DNA from: Abelmoschus esculentus
Lineage: Eukaryota > Streptophyta > Magnoliopsida > Malvales > Malvaceae
Assembly: GCA_035048815.1 (NCBI GenBank)
Contig: JAUCBN010000049.1
Coordinates: 3,479,501-3,543,500 of the forward strand
DNA: 64,000 bases
Direction: 5' to 3'
This document shows, piece after piece, positions 57,259-64,000 of this stretch. Position 1 is the stretch's first letter, and every line of letters begins with the position of its first letter. The notes under the pieces are model-generated. The model ran no database searches. It was given only the letters and a program-made list of their open reading frames with translations, and was not told where the DNA came from. The position numbers and the translations under genes were made by a program.

Positions 57259-60153
57259 GTGCGCGATTTTCCGGAAGTATTTCCTGAGGAGTTGCCAGGA
57301 TTACTTCCCGGTCGTGATGTGGAGTTTAGTATCGAGACATATGCTGGTACTAATCAGGTGTCCCTTGCTCCTTATCGCATGGCACCTAAGGAGTTAAAGG
57401 AGTTGAAGATGCAGTTGCAAGAGTTACTTGACCAAGGTTTTATTCGACCGAGCGTATCACCTTGGGGTGCGCCGATGTTTTTTGTGAAGAAGAAGGATGG
57501 CACTATGAGGATGTGCATTGATTATCGGCAGTTGAATAAGTTGACCGTGAAGAATAAGTATCCTTTGTCGAGGATTGTCGATTTGTTTGATCAATTTCGA
57601 GGAGCAAATGTGTTCTCGAAGATTGATTTGAGATCGGGGTATTATCAGTTGAAGGTGAAAGAAGAGGATGTGTTGAAAATAACGTTTCGGACGAGGTATG
57701 GACATTATGAGTTTTTGGTGATGCCGTTTGGGTTGACAAATGCCCCTGCTGCTTTTATGGATATGATCAACCGAGTGTTCCATGAATACTTGGATCAATT
57801 TTTGGTGGTATTCATAGATGATATCCTTGTGTATTCATGTACCGAGAAACATCATGATCGGCATTTGCGGATAGTGTTGCAAGCGTTGAAGGAGAACCAG
57901 TTGTATGCGAAGTTAAGTAAGTGTGAGTTTTGGTTGAAGGAAGTGGTGTTTCTTGGTCATGTAGTGTCGGAAAAGGGTATAAGTGTTGATCCGAAAAAGA
58001 TAGAGGCTGTTATGGGTTGGAAGCAACCAAAGTCGGTGTCGAAGGTTCGGAGTTTTCTAGGTTTGGCGGGTTATTATCGTAGGTTTGTTAAGGGGTTTTC
58101 GAGCATTGCTGCTCCTATGACCAAGCTTTTGCAAAAGAAGGTTCCTTTTGATTGGAAAGAAAGTCAACAAAAGAGTTTTGAGAAGTTAAAAGAGGTGTTG
58201 ACTAGTGCTCCGGTGTTGGTGCAACCCGAGTCCGGTAAGGATTTTGTGGTTTATAGTGATGCATCATATGTTGGTCTTGGATGTGTTCTGATGCAAGAAG
58301 GGAAGGTTGTGGCTTATGCTTCTAGACAATTAAGGGTGCATGAAAAGAATTATCCGACGCATGATTTAGAGATTGTGACGGTGGTGTTTGCCTTGAAGAT
58401 ATGGAGACATTATTTGTATGGTGAAAAGTGTACCATATACACGGATGACAAGAGTTTGAAGTATCTCATGTTGCAAAAGGATCTAAATCTTAGGCAACGA
58501 AGATGGATGGAGTTGCTTAAGGATTATGATTTGTCTATTGAGTATCATCCGGGGAAAGCTAATGTGGTAGCTGATGCTTTGGGCCGTAAGGCGGCGGTTG
58601 AGTTGAGGGCGATGTTTGCTAAGTTGAGTATTTCAAGGGAAGGTGGTTTAGTGGTGGAGTTGCAAGTAAAACCTGTGTTGGTTGAGATGATAAAGGTGAA
58701 ACAGTTAGAGGATGAGGCTTTGGTGCCTTTTGTGGAGGATATTGCTGAAGGCAGACCGACCGAATATCATTTTGATGATGATGGCGTGTTGTGTTTTAGA
58801 GGCCGGATTATGGTGCCGGATGATGTTGAGTTAAGGCAAGCTATCTTGACTGAGGCTCACACTAGTCCGTTTGCTATGCATCCGGGTAGTGTGAAAATGT
58901 ATAGGGATCTCAAGAGTGTGTACTTTTGGGTTAGTTTGAAGAAGGATGTGACGGAGTTTGTGTCCCGATGTATGGTGTGTCAGCGGGTGAAAGTTGAACA
59001 TCAGTTCCCTGCAGGCTTGTTGCAACCGGTTCAAGTTCCAGATTGGAAGTGGGAGAGAGTGACTATGGATTTTGTGACGGGGTTACCCTTGACGCTGTCC
59101 AAAAAGGATTCTATTTGGGTGATTGTTGACAGGTTTACGAAGTGTGCACATTTTCTTGTCGTGCATACGACGTATTCTATGGATAAGTTAGCGGGGTTGT
59201 ATGTTTCTGAGGTAGTGAAGTTGCATGGTGTGCCTAAGTCGATCATATCGGATAGAGATCTGCGTTTTACTTCTAAGTTTTGGAAGGGTTTGCAAGTTGC
59301 TTTGGGTACGAGGCTTAGCTTTAGTACGGCTTATCATCCACAGACGGATGGTCAGTCTGAACGTGTTATCCAGACTTTGGAGGATATGTTGAGATGTTGC
59401 ATCATTGAGTTTCAAGGTTCTTGGGAGAAGCAGTTACCTTTGGTGGAGTTTGCTTACAATAATAGTTATCAGGCAAGTATACAGATGGCACCGTTTGAGG
59501 CTTTATATGGGCGTAGGTGTCGTACACCTTTGTGTTGGAAGGAGGTTGGGCAGAAGTATGTTTCTTTACCACAAGTGTTGAAATATACAGATGAGAAGAT
59601 TAAGCTTATTTGTGCTAAGCTCAAGGAGGCTTCAGATAGACAAAAGTCTTATGCCGATTTGAAGCGTAGAGAGATAGAGTATGATGTCGGGGACAAGGTG
59701 TTTCTAAAAGTTTCGTCATGGAAGAAAGTGATGAGGTTTGGACGTAAGGTTAAGTTGAGTCCTCGTTTCATTGGGCCGTATGAGGTGTTGGAGCGTGTTG
59801 GTCCTGTTGCTTATCGGTTGAGGTTGCCGGAAGAGTTGAGTAGGATGCATGATGTTTTTCATGTACCGATGCTTCGTAAGTATAGATCAGATCCCTCTCA
59901 TGTTGTTCCGGTTGAGGAGATTGAGTTAAGAGCGGATATGAGTTATGAGGAAGAACCGGTGAAGATTTTAGATGTGGATACAAAGGTTCTTCGAGGGAAG
60001 ACCATAGATTTGGTTAAAGTGTTGTGGAGACACCGAGGTGTTGAACAGGCAACTTGGGAGACAAGGAAAAGTATGGAGGAGCAGTTTCCTCACTTGTTTG
60101 CTTCAGGTAAGAATTTCGAGGACGAAATTTTCCTAAGAGGGGGAAAGTTGTAA
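57259..60153 (+). CDS. Pol: reverse transcriptase, RNase H, integrase, chromodomain (964 codons open)
   Basis: Longest open frame in the window, in frame with gag-protease upstream. Reverse transcriptase: RPSVSPWGAPMFFVKKKDGT, LRSGYYQLKV, FGLTNAPAAF and catalytic FIDD at residues 185-188. RNase H acids D334, E371, D396 and D439, with TDDKSL where relatives have TDHKSL. Integrase zinc finger H534, H541, C571, C574; catalytic D604, D665, E701 (DX35E). GPY/F module LSPRFIGPYEVLERVGPVAY, and a chromodomain at about 908-952 (VKVLWRHRGVEQATWE). The stop codon TAA at 60151-60153 lies inside the first bases of the 3' LTR. All catalytic residues look present, but with stops upstream this frame lacks its normal start. 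The first Met here is only a frame marker. Confidence 0.92.
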   Translation: MRDFPEVFPEELPGLLPGRDVEFSIETYAGTNQVSLAPYRMAPKELKELKMQLQELLDQGFIRPSVSPWGAPMFFVKKKDGTMRMCIDYRQLNKLTVKNKYPLSRIVDLFDQFRGANVFSKIDLRSGYYQLKVKEEDVLKITFRTRYGHYEFLVMPFGLTNAPAAFMDMINRVFHEYLDQFLVVFIDDILVYSCTEKHHDRHLRIVLQALKENQLYAKLSKCEFWLKEVVFLGHVVSEKGISVDPKKIEAVMGWKQPKSVSKVRSFLGLAGYYRRFVKGFSSIAAPMTKLLQKKVPFDWKESQQKSFEKLKEVLTSAPVLVQPESGKDFVVYSDASYVGLGCVLMQEGKVVAYASRQLRVHEKNYPTHDLEIVTVVFALKIWRHYLYGEKCTIYTDDKSLKYLMLQKDLNLRQRRWMELLKDYDLSIEYHPGKANVVADALGRKAAVELRAMFAKLSISREGGLVVELQVKPVLVEMIKVKQLEDEALVPFVEDIAEGRPTEYHFDDDGVLCFRGRIMVPDDVELRQAILTEAHTSPFAMHPGSVKMYRDLKSVYFWVSLKKDVTEFVSRCMVCQRVKVEHQFPAGLLQPVQVPDWKWERVTMDFVTGLPLTLSKKDSIWVIVDRFTKCAHFLVVHTTYSMDKLAGLYVSEVVKLHGVPKSIISDRDLRFTSKFWKGLQVALGTRLSFSTAYHPQTDGQSERVIQTLEDMLRCCIIEFQGSWEKQLPLVEFAYNNSYQASIQMAPFEALYGRRCRTPLCWKEVGQKYVSLPQVLKYTDEKIKLICAKLKEASDRQKSYADLKRREIEYDVGDKVFLKVSSWKKVMRFGRKVKLSPRFIGPYEVLERVGPVAYRLRLPEELSRMHDVFHVPMLRKYRSDPSHVVPVEEIELRADMSYEEEPVKILDVDTKVLRGKTIDLVKVLWRHRGVEQATWETRKSMEEQFPHLFASGKNFEDEIFLRGGKL
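60136..60147 (+). other. Polypurine tract of the plus-strand chromovirus
   Basis: AAGAGGGGGAAAG directly before the 3' LTR, within the last pol codons. Confidence 0.75.
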
Positions 60154-61929
60154 CATCCCGGTTTTGGGGTTAGTAGTTTGAGTGTTAGTTGGGGAAATTC
60201 GATTCGGGTCGAATCAGATTCGTAGGGTTCGTTATTTCGGGAAAAATTAAAACAATAATAATTTAATCGGATAAGTAATAATTTTGTGAAATGGTTCTAA
60301 AAATATTAAAAAGGTGTTTTAAAGTTAAAGGAATATTATTTGAACTTTAATTTGATTTTTAATTGGGCTTAATTTTGTGCTAGTGACTAAATTGTAATTT
60401 TGGAAAAGTTTTGGGGATTCAATTGGTAATTTTCGACAATAAGGACTTTTAGTGACTAAATTGGAAAGTAAGCCATACTTAGAATCCTTAGAGGGACATA
60501 AACCCAAATTATTTTTAATTAATGATTTATCCACCAAAATTGTTTTTAAATTGTTTTATTTTAGATGACAACTTTATTTTCTTTTGTAACTTCTCATTTT
60601 CCCATCTTTTCTCTCAAGATTTTCTCTCATTTTCTCTCCATCTTCTTGTCCAAATTTCTTTAATTACTTTCTGATTTCTTCATCATTTTCTACAAGATTT
60701 ATTTCATTCTACTCATCCTTTCATTCTCTATAAAACCTACTTATCAATTTTTGCAAAATCAACATCATTTTCAAGGAAATCAAGGAAGGTTTCTCATCTT
60801 TTGGTGGAGCAAATCTCTAAGGTAAATTCTGATTTCTAATCTTTTTCTAAGGTTCTTTATTGAAGTTCCCAAGTATTGGCTTGCTAGTTAACAATTGAGA
60901 TTTTATTTTGTGTTTTTAATTCAAGATCTATGAGTTTTATGATGGTTTTTGTGAAATCTTTTGAGATCTAAATTGATGCTGGATTTAGGTTGATTTAATT
61001 ATGATATTAAGTCAATTAAATGAGTGATTGAGTCTTGAAATGAGTTAACAATAAATTAATCCCGGAATAATGCAATCGGTGGTGTTTTAAGGTGGTTTTC
61101 GGTTGTTTTAGGGGCTGTTTTAGGTGTTCTTATGTTGCTGGAGGTATAAGGATGGTTTGGAAGTGTTTTTGGTTCATACTTGAAGTGGATTAGATGTTAG
61201 ATTCGTTAGGTTTTGGGCTGATGTTGTTTCGGATGCGTTTCGGCTAGTTTTTGGTCTTTTTGGCTAGGTTTTCGATAGTTTTGTGAAGGTTAAATATTGC
61301 TTCGGTTTTGAGCATGTTGTGATGTGAATATGCTCTGTTTTTAATGTTGTAGAGTTAGTGCAAAAAGGTGCATAAGTGGCTAGTGCGTTGGCGTTGCCGT
61401 CGGAGAATCGGCGAGGGCTCGTTTCGCTTGTCGGTGAGTGGTTTTGGGTTTAAAGTGAATCACATTGGTTCGTTTCTGTTTTGGGAACTATGGAATAGTG
61501 TGAAAACTTTCCATAGTTCAAGAGTAAGTGGTTTAAATGATGTTGATGCATTATCTCAAGTTTCGGCTATTTTCGGTAACGACATATATGTAAACAATGA
61601 TTCAATATGATTTTGGAATTGCATATATTTGATTTTGAAATGATGCATGCATGTGTTAATTGCTGAAAATGCATGGTTTTAAAGGCATTCATGGCTTATG
61701 TAAGCATGAAAAAAAAATTAGAATATGATGAGGTTATTTGCCCTATGTTGATAAAGCCGTTGAGCATGATTTTTAGTTCACATGATGAACACTTAATGAG
61801 TGCATTATGAGCAGCAAGTTAACATGCATGATTGAAATTGATATTGGCTTAGTGACACTAACCTTAGATTCGAATACGAATGACATGTCATTAGGATTGA
61901 GTGCACTATAAAATAATGAGAATATTGAT

Positions 61930-62275
61930 GATGCTTATACATAAACAAGAGAGACTTTGTGTCCGACCGTGCGTGTAGAGCTTGCCTATATGTAAACAAG
62001 GGTGACTTTGTGTCCGACCGTGCGTGTAGAGCTTGCCTATATGTAAACAAGGGTGACTTTGTGTCCGACCGTGCATATAGTTGACCCATGCGTAAACAAG
62101 GGCGACTTTGTGTCTGACCGTGCGTGTAGAGCTTGCCTATATGTAAACAAGGGTGCTTTGTGTCCGACCGTGCATATAGTTGACCCATGCGTAAACAAGG
62201 GTGACTTTGTGTCCGACCGTGCGTAGTGGGGGTAACATGTATACAAGGGTGACTATGTGTCCGACCGATGCATGT
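61930..62275 (+). repeat. Minisatellite, about seven units, 3' LTR
   Basis: 49-51 bp units ('cttgcctatatgtaaacaag' at 61981 and again at 62032). One unit more than the left arm of the 5' LTR. Confidence 0.85.
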
Positions 62276-62984
62276 TGAGACCAAGTATCTCCAATTATGA
62301 AAAAAAGAATCCGTGTATTCGCTGAAATAAAACTTCATATTAAGTGATCACTAGAAAGTCAATATGCATATATGAACTGGAATGATATACTTGTGCATGA
62401 CACACGAAATGATTTGACATTGTTGATAAGCATGATTTGGTTTCACATATTTCAAAGAAGCATGAAGGATGCAAGTATGACTTATAAATGATTTTGAACT
62501 TTTTTAGAGCTTCCTCACTAAGCATGTTGTGCTTAAGCTCTCTCTTTTCATACTTGCAAAAAAATAGTGATATTCGAGGCTACTTTCGGAGCAAGGGAAC
62601 CAAGGGGAAGGTTATCTCAATTTTTGGTATGTTTTGGCAAATAACTTGGGGCTTGGCAATGTGTAAATCAAACCCATGTGAAGTGTGTGATTTTTTTTTG
62701 CTTTGGTTAATGTTGTAATAAGACCTATAATGTTTTAGATTGTTAATTGATGGACTATGGTGTTGTTTGGATTTTTGAAGCATGTACATGCATGAACATT
62801 TTTGATTTTAAATCATATTTTAGGAAGCATGCCTATAGATTGTTTGGGATCTTTGATATGATAAATGTGTGCTTTAAATTGTTTCTTATGCTTAGGAAAT
62901 TATGCATATAATTAGGGGTGATTAAAGGTTATGTTTGAATGGGTGGAATTAACTTAGAATGTTCAAACTTGTCAAATTGCACAG

Positions 62985-63175
62985 GGGGTATCGATACCTC
63001 TAGTAAGGGTATATCGATACCCAAGGCTTAATTTGGGGTGGTTCGAAGCATGGTTCGATGCAATTACCCCATTGGACGTTTGGGTATCGATAACACCTAT
63101 GGGGGTATCGATACCAATAGCCTTCGAAGTGCAATAGGACTATTCCCACGATAGGGTATCGATACCCCTGACCAT
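62985..63175. repeat. GGTATCGATACC cluster in the 3' LTR
   Basis: 'ggtatcgatacctc', 'tatatcgataccc', 'gggtatcgataac', 'ggtatcgatacca' and 'ggtatcgatacccc' in 190 bp. The 5' LTR lost this part in its rearrangement. Confidence 0.8.
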
Positions 63176-63741
63176 AAGTGTCATTTTAAGTGTTGAAAAT
63201 TACGTTTAGGCTCGAATGTCTTTCCACGATCGAATATAGATGCAATGAGTAACAATTCGAGTGGTAATATCACCTTGATGCATGATGTTCATTTAAATTC
63301 ACATAGGTAAATTAATGCTAGTTTTTAGTCCCTGTGATATTGTGAGCTTTACAATTAGGTCCCTATTGTATGAAACATGAAATTGACGATACTATAATGG
63401 TCCGATTGATTTGAATATTGCTGTGAGTATGCTATGCATGATTAATTGAACTATGGTGGGTTGAATTTCCGGTTTATTATAGGAATTAGATTTATTGCGT
63501 TTTGGTCCCTATGTACTTATATGCTAGTTGAATGATCAGTTGTGAATCGTATGTTCCCATTTTCGTTACGCATGACCTCGACACACATAGGAACTTAATT
63601 ATGCATCTATTTAAGAAATAAAAAAAAAACATATCCGTTTTCAAGGTTGTTAAACGAATTGGACCTTAACGGGTTTGGTTCGATATTTCCCGTGTAACCC
63701 GTTAGTGTCGGTTCCGTCCAGGTCGGGCTAAGGGGGTTACA

Positions 63742-63913
63742 AGAACGATAGCGCCTTAACATAGACACATGGAAAATATCGTGTAGACGTGCCAAATTTG
63801 GAGGTAAAGCTAGCCGATAAGCTACCGGTCCAACCCTCTGAAGCACCTCATAAGGTCCGATGTACCTTGGACTCAACTTTCCTTTGCGACTAAATCGGAT
63901 GATCCCTTTCCAC
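63742..63913 (-). pseudogene. Second interior of the minus-strand family, continued: GPY/F module
   Basis: Continues 50282-50544 past the inserted element. On the minus strand it encodes SPRYIGPYEVLQRVGPVAYR and LHDIFHVSMLRRYRS. Ends abruptly at 'cctttccactg'. Confidence 0.8.
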
Positions 63914-64000
63914 TGATGAAGTCATCAGTGAAAGTGATGAAGTACTGAAATCCACCTCTAGCTTGTGTGTTCATTGGTCCACATACATCACTATGTATTA
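63914..64000 (-). pseudogene. Copia integrase fragment at the window edge
   Basis: On the minus strand it reads SDVCGPMNTQARGGFQYFIT followed by FTDDF, typical of the copia integrase core start with its catalytic Asp. Continues beyond the window, so length and integrity are unknown. Confidence 0.75.

Larger units (their letters stand above)
50545..63741 (+). mobile_element. Plus-strand Ty3/gypsy chromovirus, 13.2 kb, best preserved
   Basis: Flanked by AGAAC (50540-50544 and 63742-63746); the sequences either side join into the integrase-chromodomain region of the minus-strand family. 5' LTR 50545-55323, interior 55324-60148, 3' LTR 60149-63741. Gag, zinc knuckle, protease, RT, RNase H, integrase and chromodomain lie in one frame from 55591 to 60153, broken only by four TAG codons. 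The chromodomain, long LTRs and iMet primer site fit Tekay/Del-type chromoviruses. LTR ends TGTAACATCCCGG ... GGGGTTACA. The 5' LTR is rearranged (see the inverted repeat). Confidence 0.9.
60149..63741 (+). repeat. 3' LTR of the plus-strand chromovirus
   Basis: 3,593 bp, TGTAACATCC to GGGGTTACA, followed by AGAAC. By eye about 95% identical to comparable parts of the 5' LTR. A recurring 80-codon frame (61368-61610; counterparts at 51765 and, reversed, 53790) starts at GTG and is not treated as a gene. Confidence 0.85.

Noticed and set aside
1..64000. tRNA, rRNA, or small RNA genes
   Set aside because: No cloverleaf-like A and B boxes or rRNA sequence was recognised by eye; tRNA-like strings found are only retrotransposon primer sites.

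Overview
The window is plant nuclear DNA, most likely from a dicot and probably a Malvaceae species such as cotton (Gossypium). That guess rests on AT-rich, intron-containing small genes, many Ty3/gypsy chromoviruses with long LTRs, and LTRs rich in the palindrome GGTATCGATACC, which I associate from memory with cotton repeats. No database search supports it. There are no bacterial features. About four fifths of the window is retrotransposon.

Left part (1-7335): unclassified repeat sequence carries a decayed Ty1/copia element (670-6258, minus strand, TSD TTTTT). A 1,001-bp solo LTR follows (6335-7335, TSD AGAAA).

Gene array (7336-27944): the only non-transposon genes are ten tandem, same-strand copies of a small secreted-peptide family. 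Seven are type A: signal peptide, six-cysteine core CX3CX3CX4CX3CX3C, then a short intron and a Pro/Ser-rich second exon. Three are type B: the same signal peptide, a deleted cysteine core and a different short tail. The order is A1 A2 A3 A4 B1 A5 B2 A6 [8.8-kb gypsy insertion] B3 A7. A1-A4 repeat at exactly 903 bp. The later copies repeat as A+B blocks of roughly 3.1 kb. A2 and B1 have premature stops, A5 has a 7-codon internal duplication and an early stop, and A7 is broken in exon 2. The A-type spacing resembles small thionin-like secreted proteins, but no function is proven.

The gypsy element inside the array (16712-25553, minus strand, TSD AAGAC) separates the TATA box of B3 from its coding region. 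Its LTRs carry clusters of TGACGTCA, the plant bZIP (TGA/as-1-like) palindrome.

Right part (27878-64000): nested repeats. First come an unclassified repeat and an LTR element with ~3.9-kb LTRs and a 3.5-kb internal region without gag-pol (LARD-like, 29273-37646). Its 3' LTR is interrupted by a minus-strand chromovirus (37647-50281). One LTR of that chromovirus holds a nested solo LTR (38771-42186, TSD TCGAT). Its right LTR is followed by the start of a second internal domain, so the arrangement is LTR-internal-LTR-internal. A plus-strand chromovirus of 13.2 kb (50545-63741, TSD AGAAC) has inserted into that second internal domain. This plus-strand element is the least damaged: one reading frame spans gag to chromodomain and is broken only by four TAG codons, with a 964-codon RT-RNaseH-integrase-chromodomain stretch intact. 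Its 5' LTR contains a ~1.9-kb inverted copy of its own first half and could be transcribed into a long hairpin RNA. The window ends in a fragment of a copia integrase.

All coordinates, target-site duplications and spliced models were read by eye. Percent identities are rough.
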